Shown here in pieces: positions 53,915 to 62,650 of a stretch of 64,000 nt of DNA. This DNA is from an uncultured Muribaculaceae bacterium. GTDB lineage: Bacteria; Bacteroidota; Bacteroidia; Bacteroidales; Muribaculaceae. Under the pieces are notes generated by a model that ran no database searches, was not told the DNA's origin, and saw nothing but the letters and a program-made list of their open reading frames with translations. Both the position numbers and the translations under genes were made by a program. The stretch covers positions 97,126 through 161,125 of the forward strand of contig CAJTPZ010000006.1 in NCBI GenBank assembly GCA_910578395.1, written 5' to 3'. Each line of letters begins with the position of its first letter. Position 1 is the stretch's first letter.

Positions 53915-54769
53915 TTATAGTTTATCGGTGTTTGAATTAGGCCATGTGTCAGGAGGTGTAATAGGGGAGAGGCATTCTGTCGGCCACACGCTGTAGTCTT
54001 TTACAATATCCGTGTGACGAGCAATGGATTTAAGACGTGGTTTGAATCTGTTTTGTCGGAGTAGGGGATCTGTAAGCGCCATTCCTATACAGTATTTGCT
54101 GAATCCACTTGGCCTTATCTGCAATCGGTTTAGTAATTGCGCGACCGGCGATGAAGCATTGCTTCCGCGTTTTAGTTCGATTATGGCAAGATCAGGAAGG
54201 ATCACTTTATTGCCGTTCTCAAGATTGTGAAATCGCAGGCAAGAGTCTATTGTAAGCCGTTCGGTCATGTGGCGGTTGACAAGTGTGATGCGGTTAAAGC
54301 GGTTTTCAATGCACCGGCGCAGAGAGTGATAGTTGTGAGGTGAGTGGTCGGAAATGAAATCTCTATATTTTTCAATTTCGTCGATATTGCATTTTATACG
54401 TTTCTTTTTTGTGCGTCCTTTATTGTTTTTGCTTTTTATTTCAAGAAACGACAGCATCGTGCTTTCGTAGCGGCGCACTCTTATCTTTTTTCGGAATTTT
54501 TTACCTCGCAGATGATCGACATACATACGGTGTTCATCCGTGTCGAGATACATTGTGTAATACGGCAGATTGCTGTTGTTGTCGATTTCCTGCACCATAT
54601 ATTCTGCATGAGCCATTTCAAGCAGACGTAAGAGTTTTTCAATTGATGTAAGATACTTGGTGTCGATGCGGTTCATGAGTTTTACACCGCTCATATCCTC
54701 GAGTGTGACCGTAGCAAAACGGTTTAGTTTTGCCTGCAGTTCCATGTATCGGGACTGGCGGTCGATCAT
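53915..54769 (-). CDS. VTC-domain (polyphosphate polymerase-like) protein
   Basis: 284 residues, soluble. The VTC/CYTH-type tunnel is indicated by MNRIDTKYLTS (Asp/Lys), TMYLDTDEHRMYVDHLRGKK, KIRVRRYESTMLSFLEIKSK (K/R rich pair), LVNRHMTERLTID and LAIIELKRG, ending with FSKYCIGMALT. Yeast Vtc4 makes polyphosphate from ATP with this fold. Association with DUF4956 supports a related role, possibly polyphosphate or another phosphorylated polymer; the product is not known here. First gene of the cassette; the export operon upstream has a hairpin after its last gene. Confidence 0.85.
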   Translation of the reverse strand: MIDRQSRYMELQAKLNRFATVTLEDMSGVKLMNRIDTKYLTSIEKLLRLLEMAHAEYMVQEIDNNSNLPYYTMYLDTDEHRMYVDHLRGKKFRKKIRVRRYESTMLSFLEIKSKNNKGRTKKKRIKCNIDEIEKYRDFISDHSPHNYHSLRRCIENRFNRITLVNRHMTERLTIDSCLRFHNLENGNKVILPDLAIIELKRGSNASSPVAQLLNRLQIRPSGFSKYCIGMALTDPLLRQNRFKPRLKSIARHTDIVKDYSVWPTECLSPITPPDTWPNSNTDKL

Positions 54770-54804
54770 ACGACTGACAATGTATAGATTTTATGGTTAA
54801 TTTA

Positions 54805-54843
54805 AGAAGACAGATCGCTTTGTGATGGAGCGGCCTGTCTTCT
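54805..54843 (-). terminator. Terminator between export operon and VTC gene
   Basis: AGAAGACAG (54805-54813) pairs with CTGTCTTCT (54835-54843), and the long loop can fold further. It lies between the second permease stop and the VTC gene. Confidence 0.6.
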
Positions 54844-54896
54844 CAAAGATAACATAATTTTAATAAAAACTATTATCTGATGCCTGTTTTTATCAA

Positions 54897-56069
54897 CTAA
54901 ATGGATTGTCTTGATGGGATTGTATTTCTTGTGCGTAGCCGATATTGAATAATCATGGCTATGGCAGTGTAGACGGCGGCCTGAATCCAGAGTGCGGTAT
55001 AGCAAGGTGCGACCTGAGAGAGCGATGCGCCGTTGCTGTTCATTTTTACAAATCCGAGTACGCCGAATGTGGCCGGCACACAATCGGCCAATGTTTTCCA
55101 GATCGGAGACATGGCATAGCGAGGCCAGGTGAGGCCTGAGAGAAAAAGAAACATTATTGATGTGACTACCCAGATTACGAAGATAGATTCACGTTCGCTC
55201 ACAATCCCTTGCAGACACAGTCCCATCATTACCGATGCAATCAGCAGCGGCAATACAAAGGCGAAGATTTCAAGTTCGTTGCCTGCCATTGGAAAAGAAA
55301 ACATCAGTGGCACATAGTGGCAGATATAGATTGCCGGTATCATAAACAATGTTGCAAAGCAAGCCGCCCGGCCGAGTACCCATGTCGGGAGTGACATGTT
55401 GTTGCCTTCGCTGTAAAGATTTTTTTCCCGTCGTGCGCCTCCTGCCATACCTACGGCAAGCACTGTGGCTTGCTGTAGTATAAGAATAAGGACTCCGGGC
55501 ATGAGAAAAGAGTCGAATCCTCCCTGTGTGTTACCGAGTTCGCGCGATTCAACCGGCATCGGATCTCCCGATGTAAGTGTCGCGGCAAGAGGCGCTATGT
55601 CGTTTATTTTCTTGGCTTGGAGTTCGCTTCCCATAGCCAGAGCCACGTTGGTGGTTGCGGTCAGTACGCCTTTGTATCTTATAAGTAGACTCATGTCCGA
55701 ATAAAAGATGGCATTGGCAGTCTCGCCTCTTCCCACTGTGCGTTGGAAGCCTTCTGGAATTTCGATGATCGCGAAACATTTACGTGAGTCCATTGCACGT
55801 TTGGCCTCGTCAAGATCTGCAGCGTAGCCGATGATTTCGACTTCCTGACAAGCATTCAGGTTTCTTGCCAGTTCTCGCGACAGAAATGTACGGTCATTGT
55901 CCACGACCACTACAGCCACGTCTCTTGCAAATTCCGGATTATAGATTATTGAGTACAATATCGGATAGGCAAATGGCAAGAGTATCAGAAATACAAGTAT
56001 GCCCTGATCATGTATTGCCAGACGCAGTTCCGAAACAAATGCTTTTGCAAAATTTCTAATAAAGCTCAT
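54897..56069 (-). CDS. ABC-2 type transporter permease
   Basis: 390 residues. One membrane helix near 20-45, then a large periplasmic domain (about 50-170), then five helices (about 175-380), the ABC-2/YhhJ-type layout. It contains VVVVDNDRTFLSRELARNL after the first helix and SGLTWPRYAMSPIWKTLADCVP near the end, both typical of this family. Such permeases form homo- or heterodimers and work with a separate ATPase, which is missing from the locus. It is the last of four co-directional genes. Confidence 0.88.
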   Translation of the reverse strand: MSFIRNFAKAFVSELRLAIHDQGILVFLILLPFAYPILYSIIYNPEFARDVAVVVVDNDRTFLSRELARNLNACQEVEIIGYAADLDEAKRAMDSRKCFAIIEIPEGFQRTVGRGETANAIFYSDMSLLIRYKGVLTATTNVALAMGSELQAKKINDIAPLAATLTSGDPMPVESRELGNTQGGFDSFLMPGVLILILQQATVLAVGMAGGARREKNLYSEGNNMSLPTWVLGRAACFATLFMIPAIYICHYVPLMFSFPMAGNELEIFAFVLPLLIASVMMGLCLQGIVSERESIFVIWVVTSIMFLFLSGLTWPRYAMSPIWKTLADCVPATFGVLGFVKMNSNGASLSQVAPCYTALWIQAAVYTAIAMIIQYRLRTRNTIPSRQSI

Positions 56070-56084
56070 GGTGTCTACAGGATT

Positions 56085-57233
56085 TTAAGGAACATAAACC
56101 GGGCGCATAAACGCATTCTTGATACGTCTGACAAAAAGAAGCGGAAGCAGCATATAGACAATATAAGCCACATACCACCAGCGGCTGAAGAAAAGATCAC
56201 GTCCATTGAGCGCCTGATCGATGTAGATCAGGAAGTTGTAGCGGGAAGGAAGCAGCCAGCTAAATATCGAGATTCCGGGATACATACTTTGCTCCGGGAA
56301 TGAAAAAGCAGCGATTGAGAAACAGATGATACCGAGAAGTGCGCTCAGTGACAGTGACAGTCTCAGGTTGGGGGTGATGCCGAACAGTATAAGTGCCATT
56401 CCCTGACATGCCGGAACATACATCAGCTCTGACATGGTGAGCCAGAACCAGGACCCGTGCATTGGATATCCTTGCCAGCCATATAGCCACGACTCAATGA
56501 ATAAAATCATTGTCCACCATATTATGGTCTCGGGCAGTAACTTGAAAAACAATGCTTTTAGTATAGATCCGTCAGCCATCTCCATAAGTCGCCTGCTTCT
56601 TCCGTATTTTATTTCTTGTCCGAGGCTGAAGCAGGTGACAAGAAATATCATGAGCTGCAATATGCAGGGAAGGAATGAGTTGCACAGATATATGGCATAG
56701 TTCATGCTCGGATTGCCTATCGGACGACCATCGAATGATATCGGCTGAAGTACCGACATGGCTTGTTCGCCGGAAATTCCTGCAAGTTCTGCAACCTGGA
56801 CAATGATGCCGACCTTCGACACCAGAGCAGTAGTCTTGAATGTCTTGAAAGCCAGAGATGCCGGTACGTAGAAAGTCATGTTGGTGTAGAATGTCACTAC
56901 CGGAGATTTTCCGGCAAGTAAGTCGCGCTCGAAGTTTTCCGGAATCATGAAAAAACCGTAGATTTTTCCCTCCTGCACCAGTTTGCGTGCTTCGGTATAG
57001 GAATTGCACTCGTCGGTGAGATCCACAAGCTGCATTGCTCCCAGATTAAGGGTCAGCTCACGCGATATGCTTGAGCCGTCTTTATCCACCATGGCCGAGG
57101 GTACTTTCATCGGCAGGCCCTCTTTCATAAGAGTGGTAAGAAGAAGTATGCAGAATAGTGGCATTATAAACATGGCAGCCCAATAGACAGGGCGGCTCAC
57201 GATCTGGCGCAGACTTCTCAGAAAAATCTTCAT
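56085..57233 (-). CDS. ABC-2 type transporter permease
   Basis: 382 residues with the same layout as its downstream neighbour: an N-terminal helix, a periplasmic domain with MVDKDGSSISRELTLNL, and five C-terminal helices. The two permeases are probably the two halves of one transporter, with 15 bases between the genes. The adaptor gene is 21 bases upstream. Substrate unknown. Confidence 0.88.
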   Translation of the reverse strand: MKIFLRSLRQIVSRPVYWAAMFIMPLFCILLLTTLMKEGLPMKVPSAMVDKDGSSISRELTLNLGAMQLVDLTDECNSYTEARKLVQEGKIYGFFMIPENFERDLLAGKSPVVTFYTNMTFYVPASLAFKTFKTTALVSKVGIIVQVAELAGISGEQAMSVLQPISFDGRPIGNPSMNYAIYLCNSFLPCILQLMIFLVTCFSLGQEIKYGRSRRLMEMADGSILKALFFKLLPETIIWWTMILFIESWLYGWQGYPMHGSWFWLTMSELMYVPACQGMALILFGITPNLRLSLSLSALLGIICFSIAAFSFPEQSMYPGISIFSWLLPSRYNFLIYIDQALNGRDLFFSRWWYVAYIVYMLLPLLFVRRIKNAFMRPVYVP

Positions 57234-57254
57234 GATCCTAGCGTTCTGCTCTCC

Positions 57255-58277
57255 TTACTTGACACCGAGATATATGACCGACATGCCGGGGCGGAAGTTC
57301 TCGATCTTATGGTTGGCGCGTGCTTTGACCTGAAACGTACGTGCGTCATAGTCACCGGTGGATTTGGTCGCCTGCCAGTTGGCATAAGTGCCTAGATCAC
57401 GTATATAAAATACTATCATTTCCTCCTCGATATCCAATGCCGGGATTCTTACTCTTATCACACTGCCTTCGGTTATATCTTTCAGCAGAGTTTCGCGCAC
57501 ATTGAAAACTGCCCACATGTCGTCTTTCTGCAATGACATAATCGGTGCTCCCATAGCCACAAGCTCACTTTCGTTAGGATAGACAACCGTTATGACACCG
57601 TCGCAAGGTGCCGTAAGATACTGGTCTTCGAGAAGCGCGCCCACTTCGGCTACACCGCTTTTGGCAGCATCCATCATTGCACGTGAGGCCTCTTTGTCTT
57701 CATTCTGTGCCCCGGCCACAGCAAGGTCATATTGGCTTTTGGCTGTCGCTTCCGCAGCTTTGGCTACCTTGTAGGCGGCATTGGCTTCGTCACGTTTCTG
57801 TGCGCTGATTACCCCTTTTGCATAAAGGTTTTCCATGCGTTCGTTGGTCTTGCGGGCAATATCAGCAGCGGCCTGGGCCTGAGCCCAGAGATCTCGTGCA
57901 GCTGCTATGATTTGAGGGCGGGTGCCTGAGTCGACCTTACGGTTTGTAGCGCTTGCAGCGGTTTCTATGGCCTGAGCCTGCGACAAGCGTGCATCGATAA
58001 GAGTGGAATGTATACGTACAAGGGTGTCACCGGCGTGCACTTTAGCTCCCTCTTCTACATAGAGCTTGGCCACTCTTCCGGGAAGCTTTCCTGAAATACG
58101 CACTTCAGTCGCGTCACCCATACCCTGGACCGTATCAGGACCAGGCTTTATGCACGCAAATCCTACTATTGCCAGTGCTGCGATCACAAGCAGTACAATA
58201 AGTATCGTTATTATCAATCCGTGCTCCTTTGTCGCTTGGGCTGAATGACCTTGCGATGCAATTTTATTATCTGCCAT
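57255..58277 (-). CDS. HlyD/EmrA-type membrane-fusion protein
   Basis: 340 residues. One N-terminal membrane helix (about 22-45), lipoyl/barrel-sandwich halves (VRISGKLPGRVAKLYVEEG and YLTAPCDGVITVVYPNES), a helical hairpin between them (about 90-200) and a beta-barrel domain to the end. It is the periplasmic adaptor linking the two permeases with the TolC-like channel encoded upstream. Confidence 0.9.
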   Translation of the reverse strand: MADNKIASQGHSAQATKEHGLIITILIVLLVIAALAIVGFACIKPGPDTVQGMGDATEVRISGKLPGRVAKLYVEEGAKVHAGDTLVRIHSTLIDARLSQAQAIETAASATNRKVDSGTRPQIIAAARDLWAQAQAAADIARKTNERMENLYAKGVISAQKRDEANAAYKVAKAAEATAKSQYDLAVAGAQNEDKEASRAMMDAAKSGVAEVGALLEDQYLTAPCDGVITVVYPNESELVAMGAPIMSLQKDDMWAVFNVRETLLKDITEGSVIRVRIPALDIEEEMIVFYIRDLGTYANWQATKSTGDYDARTFQVKARANHKIENFRPGMSVIYLGVK

Positions 58278-58330
58278 GGAGTTATGATTTTGTGATTTTT
58301 ATTATGTTATTATTTGGACCGGCTAATGTA

Positions 58331-59824
58331 TTAAAAACTGAGTCCTGCCACTTTCGACAGATAGGCGTTGCAGAGACGTATGCCTATTTCTGCATCGATT
58401 TTCTCGGAATTGGCTTGAAGCCAGGCAGTCTGTGCGGCTGTCACATCATCGGTGGTTAGCACTCCTTCTTGAAACCCGATTTCTGCATTTCTAAGGTTTT
58501 CGTCTGCGCTTTTCAGGTTATTCACAGTCATTTCGTAGGTCTTGAATGCCTCACTGTAGCTATATCGGGCCTGATTTACTTGTAGACTTACCTTTTCTTC
58601 CATGTCGTCAAGCAACATACGTTGGGCGCGTGTATTTGACTTTGCCGCCTGATATTTGTGATAGTTTCCGCCCCAGTGCCACAGAGGCACTGTAAGCGTT
58701 GCGCCGATTGAAAAGCCTCCGCCGAATCGTTTTTCAAAACCGTGGTTCATGTTGGGATTTGAGAACGAATAGGCCCCGACTACTGCGAGCTTTGGCAACA
58801 TATCACTCATTACAAGCTTCTCTTTTCCTTCAAGCATTGAAATGCCTGAGCGCAGAGCTGCAAGGTCATGGCGGCGTTGGTAGATTTCCTCCATATCGGT
58901 TGTCAAGGATTCCGGAAGCATCACTTCGTCGCTTATATTGACTTCATCTTTTAGAGTCATTTTAGTGTCGACCGGAATTCCGCATATCTGGGCAAGAGCC
59001 ATTCGCATCAGCGAAAGGCCGTTTTCTACTTTTGTAAGTGTCAGGCACGCTTCGTTGTACTTCACATCCACTGTAAGCTGGTCGGAGCGCGTAGCCACTC
59101 CCTCTTCTACCATGGCCGTCACATTGTGGCGTAGCGAGTCGACCAGATTCACAAAACTTCGGGCGAGTTTCTGTTTCTCGTTAAGCGACACCACTCCCCA
59201 GTATGCCTCTTCTACCTGGTATGTCACATCCTGTACTGCCTGGTCGTGAAGAGAGCGGGCCATATCTTCGCCATATCGGGCGATTTTGTTGAGTGCTCTT
59301 ATCTGGCCGCCCATATAGACCGGCTGGGCAAGAGTGAAGGCACCTGCAAATACGTTGTGTGTGTCAAACGACATCGCCTCTTTCGGGATGACTGCTATCT
59401 CCGAGAAGACAGGGTGTCCTGTCGACGGATCAATCACAGGACGTCCTCCCTGAGTCACCACATTGTATTCATACGTGCCTTTCGCCGGGTCGAAACTCAT
59501 AGTGGGAAGCTTTGCGTCCTCTCCAAGGAGTTCTATCTGGCGTTGATTGTACATGTATCCGCCTGTAAAGTCGAGTCCCGGCAGATATGCCGTACGTGCT
59601 GCCGCACGCGTGTGGCCGGCAGCCGTTATGTTTTCCTCGGCAATGCGTATCGCTTTATTATTACCTAAGGCGAGCATTCGGCAAGAGTCAAGACTCACAA
59701 CATCCTCATTAATGGTGTTGCCGGTTTGGGCATATACTGCTATGCCGCTGCAGCCAATAACTGTACATGAGGCTAAAAAAGTGCGGAATTTTACTTTCAT
59801 ATTCTGAAGTTGAAACTTTTTCAA
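58331..59824 (-). CDS. TolC-family outer-membrane efflux protein
   Basis: 497 residues with signal peptide and the OEP domain repeats (helical pairs around 120-240 and 330-480; LDSCRMLALGNNKAIRIAEEN is the typical start). It forms the outer-membrane exit duct of the export system and is the first gene of the operon (TolC, HlyD, permease, permease). The start at 59824 is used; the ATG at 59800 (MKVKFRTFL) fits a signal peptide better and is equally possible. Confidence 0.9.
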   Translation of the reverse strand: MKKFQLQNMKVKFRTFLASCTVIGCSGIAVYAQTGNTINEDVVSLDSCRMLALGNNKAIRIAEENITAAGHTRAAARTAYLPGLDFTGGYMYNQRQIELLGEDAKLPTMSFDPAKGTYEYNVVTQGGRPVIDPSTGHPVFSEIAVIPKEAMSFDTHNVFAGAFTLAQPVYMGGQIRALNKIARYGEDMARSLHDQAVQDVTYQVEEAYWGVVSLNEKQKLARSFVNLVDSLRHNVTAMVEEGVATRSDQLTVDVKYNEACLTLTKVENGLSLMRMALAQICGIPVDTKMTLKDEVNISDEVMLPESLTTDMEEIYQRRHDLAALRSGISMLEGKEKLVMSDMLPKLAVVGAYSFSNPNMNHGFEKRFGGGFSIGATLTVPLWHWGGNYHKYQAAKSNTRAQRMLLDDMEEKVSLQVNQARYSYSEAFKTYEMTVNNLKSADENLRNAEIGFQEGVLTTDDVTAAQTAWLQANSEKIDAEIGIRLCNAYLSKVAGLSF

Positions 59825-59866
59825 AAAATTAACGCTCTGTAAAGCTCTATTGTTTCAGAATATTTC

Positions 59867-60322
59867 TCAGATTTTACCTAATATCTGATCGGCGTGTATT
59901 TTTGTCTTGACTTCTTTCGGGCCGTAAATACGTTCTATAATGCCTGATTCGTCGACAAGAAACGTTGTGCGTAGAATACCGAAATACTTTCGTCCGCACA
60001 TGCTTTTTTCGCCCCAAACACCCATTTCTTCTGCAAGCTTATGATCGGGATCTGAAATAAGTGAAAAAGGCAATGTGTTTTTGTCTATAAAGCGTTTGTG
60101 GCTTGCGGCGGAGTCGCAGCTCACTCCCACGACTGCATATCCGCGGTCAAGCAGTTCGGTATAATTGTCTCTTAGGCTGCATGCCTCAGCCGTGCAGCCG
60201 GGAGTTGAATCTTTCGGATAAAAATAAAGCACAAGTTTCTTGCCGGTGAAATCTGATGCCTTGAGTTCTTTGCCATCCTGGTCATTTCCCAGTATTTCAG
60301 GTATTTTATCTCCTTGTTTCAT
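59867..60322 (-). CDS. bcp: Thioredoxin-dependent thiol peroxidase (Bcp/PrxQ)
   Basis: 151 residues. The peroxidatic and resolving cysteines are five residues apart in STPGCTAEACSLRD, the PrxQ signature; VLYFYPKDSTPG precedes it. It reduces hydroperoxides with thioredoxin. I use the ATG at 60322 (MKQGDKIP), where the family starts and which is placed 52 bases after a -7 box; upstream in-frame extension to 60418 is rejected. Confidence 0.93.
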   Translation of the reverse strand: MKQGDKIPEILGNDQDGKELKASDFTGKKLVLYFYPKDSTPGCTAEACSLRDNYTELLDRGYAVVGVSCDSAASHKRFIDKNTLPFSLISDPDHKLAEEMGVWGEKSMCGRKYFGILRTTFLVDESGIIERIYGPKEVKTKIHADQILGKI

Positions 60323-60373
60323 TTTTTGTAGGTATTGTTTGTCTTTCGTAAAAGCAACTTTGATGTTTGCAAA

Positions 60374-60381
60374 CAAAGATA
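60374..60381 (-). promoter_or_regulatory. -7 box TATCTTTG of bcp
   Basis: Exact -7 consensus on the minus strand. ATTG (60405-60402) lies 20 bases upstream as a weak -33 element. Confidence 0.6.
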
Positions 60382-60431
60382 AATATAAATGGTGTGTAAA
60401 ACAATTGTAATATGTCAAATTCCGTAATATG

Positions 60432-61862
60432 TCATTGTCGTTTTACGGTTTTTATCTTTTCAATACATCCGGGCATTTCATTATCATAATGTGTTACATA
60501 TATTAATGTCATGTTATTCCTTTTTACAATTATGTCAATAAGTTTGATGACTGCTTTTTTGCGTCCGCTGTCCAGGCCGTGTAGAGGTTCGTCGAGTATA
60601 AGCAGATCAGGATGTTTTATAAGTGTTCGGGCTATCAGAATCATTCTTTGTTCGCCGCTTGAGAGTGTTGCATATCTTCTGTCGGCGAGGTGGCCGATAC
60701 CCAGAAGTGTCATCCATTGCATTGCTTCCTGTCGTGCATTGTCAGCGATATTGCCGAAATTGCCTGCGGCGCTTCTGCGGCCGCGTGCTACAATGTCGAG
60801 TGACGGCCCGGCTGAATTGAAGTAGAGATGCATTTCAGGTGACACATATCCTATGCGGTCTTTTATATCCCAGATACTCTCTCCCGATCCGCGGCGCCGG
60901 TCAAATATCGTGATGTCATTGGAGTAAGCCTGTGGGTTATCGGCATAGATGAGACTGAGTAAAACTGATTTGCCGCATCCGTTTGGCCCTGAGAGTCCCC
61001 AGCGTTCACCTGATTTTACAGTCCACCATTCATTGCAGATGATATGACGTTTTCCATAGCGCACATTGCATGACTTCATTTCAAGCGCAGTGCAGTAAGG
61101 CTTATGTGCTTTAGAGTCTGTGGGAATTGTAGAATAATTTATCTCGAAATCCATCATGGCGGATAGATGTTCTTTGATATTGCTGATATTCTCTGTCGTA
61201 GGATATATGGGATTCAGAATTTCCATGTCGTGCATCGGTATAATGCACGAAGTATAATCAGGAATTTCATCGGGTGAGGCTGTGAGAAGCATTACAGACA
61301 TTCCGGCAGAAGTCAGTGTCTTGATCGCTTCATTGAGTGATTCACGAGAAGGAGTGTCCAGCCCGATATATGGATTGTCAAGGATCAGAAGATCAGGCTC
61401 GTTGCAGATTGCGTTTATGACCAGCAGTTTCCTGAGTTCTCCGCTCGACAGGTAATTGAGCCGTTTGTCGTTGACATCGGCAATGTTAAGTATTTCACAC
61501 AGCGATATCCATCGCTTGCTCATGCAATGTGAGGCAAACACATTTTCGACAGTAGGAATTTCATCATTCATTGTTGCCTCGAAGCGCTGTTGATAATATT
61601 CGGTCTTGCATCCGGAGAGTGAATGTATATCGTTGAACTCTACGATTTTTACATTCAGTTTTCCTTTAGGGGATTTGATCCGGTTTGTGCCGAGATTCCA
61701 TCCGCGCTCAAGTATTCGTCCAAAAATAGATTTGCCACATCCGTTTGGGCCGGTTACTACAGTCAATCCCGATGTTATGCGTATTGCATCAGTTTTTATC
61801 TTTATTTCTATACCGGGATATTTCAGTGTTTTGTTTTCTATTTCTATCAGTTCGTCTTTCAT
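60432..61862 (-). CDS. Tandem ATP-binding-cassette ATPase, ModF/PhrA-like
   Basis: 476 residues with two complete ABC domains. First: Walker A GPNGCGKS (about 39), signature LSSGELRK, Walker B DLLILDNP. Second: GPNGCGKS (about 294), signature LSSGEQRM, Walker B DLLILDEP. No membrane helices and no permease gene directly adjacent. ModF-like proteins of this form are of unclear role. It lies 13 bases downstream of, and on the same strand as, no obvious transporter, but upstream of bcp; the nearby export operon also lacks an ATPase. Confidence 0.85.
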   Translation of the reverse strand: MKDELIEIENKTLKYPGIEIKIKTDAIRITSGLTVVTGPNGCGKSIFGRILERGWNLGTNRIKSPKGKLNVKIVEFNDIHSLSGCKTEYYQQRFEATMNDEIPTVENVFASHCMSKRWISLCEILNIADVNDKRLNYLSSGELRKLLVINAICNEPDLLILDNPYIGLDTPSRESLNEAIKTLTSAGMSVMLLTASPDEIPDYTSCIIPMHDMEILNPIYPTTENISNIKEHLSAMMDFEINYSTIPTDSKAHKPYCTALEMKSCNVRYGKRHIICNEWWTVKSGERWGLSGPNGCGKSVLLSLIYADNPQAYSNDITIFDRRRGSGESIWDIKDRIGYVSPEMHLYFNSAGPSLDIVARGRRSAAGNFGNIADNARQEAMQWMTLLGIGHLADRRYATLSSGEQRMILIARTLIKHPDLLILDEPLHGLDSGRKKAVIKLIDIIVKRNNMTLIYVTHYDNEMPGCIEKIKTVKRQ

Positions 61863-61880
61863 TCGGCCGACATTTTCATA

Positions 61881-62249
61881 TTACTCATCAATACTGGCAA
61901 GTTTTGGATTTTCACCAATCATCCGTTTGGGAAACTTTTTTACAACTTCACGGAAACTGTGTCTTATCAGATGCTTTATAAAATCATCGGTCAGAGTCGA
62001 CTTGTAAGAAACCTGATTCCAATATTTTTTGTTCCAATGCCATGCGCCGGTTATAGCCTGGTATTTTTCTCTTAGTTGCAAAGCATATTGAGGATTGCAT
62101 TTCATGCAGAAATAGTCCTCGTTTTTCACATCAAGATAAGCGAAAATCTTTCCCATGACTCTAAATGCGATTCCATCCGGTTCAAATGGACAATCTTCAG
62201 TCACATAGGGGAGTGACAGGCAGTATTCTCTGAGGTCTTCTATATTCAT
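61881..62249 (-). CDS. MmcQ/YjbR family protein
   Basis: 122 residues of the YjbR fold: LREYCLSLPYVTEDCPF at the start, AFRVMGKIFAYLDV, and a final DDFIKHLIRHSFREVVKKFPK. Members are small DNA-binding-like proteins with no firm role. It is the first gene before the ModF-like ATPase on the same strand (18 bases apart), and it starts ten bases from the divergent BlaI-like gene. Confidence 0.88.
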   Translation of the reverse strand: MNIEDLREYCLSLPYVTEDCPFEPDGIAFRVMGKIFAYLDVKNEDYFCMKCNPQYALQLREKYQAITGAWHWNKKYWNQVSYKSTLTDDFIKHLIRHSFREVVKKFPKRMIGENPKLASIDE

Positions 62250-62258
62250 GACTCCGGT

Positions 62259-62642
62259 ATGATTGTTTTATTCGCAAAAATAGGCATATCAGCCAACATA
62301 AACATGCGAAAATGGCCGCTGTTTGTGCGTGAGATGCTTGAGATATATCCGGAGCCTAAGCCGCATTTCAATACCATCGCGACGCTTGTACGCATTCTTG
62401 AGGAAAAAGGATATGTCGGTCATGAGAAATTTGGCAACTCCCATCGTTTCTATGCGATAGCTCAAAAGAGTGATTTCAGCCGCCGGTCGTTGGCTGAAGT
62501 TATCAGAAACTACTTCAATGATTCCTATAAGAGTGCGGTTTCTGCTCTTGCTGAAGATCAGAAAATTTCAGTTGATGAGCTTCGTGAAATCATCCGTTTG
62601 GTCGAGTCTCGTCGCGATAGTGCTACAGAAGAAAGAAATTAG
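62259..62642 (+). CDS. BlaI/MecI-type regulator, N-terminally truncated
   Basis: The region from about residue 20 on matches BlaI-family repressors from Bacteroidetes: PLFVREMLEIYPEPKPHFNTI (helix-turn-helix part), LVRILEEKGYVGHEKFGNSH (wing), and the dimerisation helices (LREIIRLVES). The first helix with the usual L-T-x2-E-x2-I-M segment is missing; in its place is an unrelated stretch of about 15 residues close to the start of the divergent YjbR gene. The promoter space is nearly gone as well. The protein may be non-functional. It is followed by a wrecked BlaR1 gene. Confidence 0.7.
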   Translation: MIVLFAKIGISANINMRKWPLFVREMLEIYPEPKPHFNTIATLVRILEEKGYVGHEKFGNSHRFYAIAQKSDFSRRSLAEVIRNYFNDSYKSAVSALAEDQKISVDELREIIRLVESRRDSATEERN

Positions 62643-62650
62643 TTGTGACC

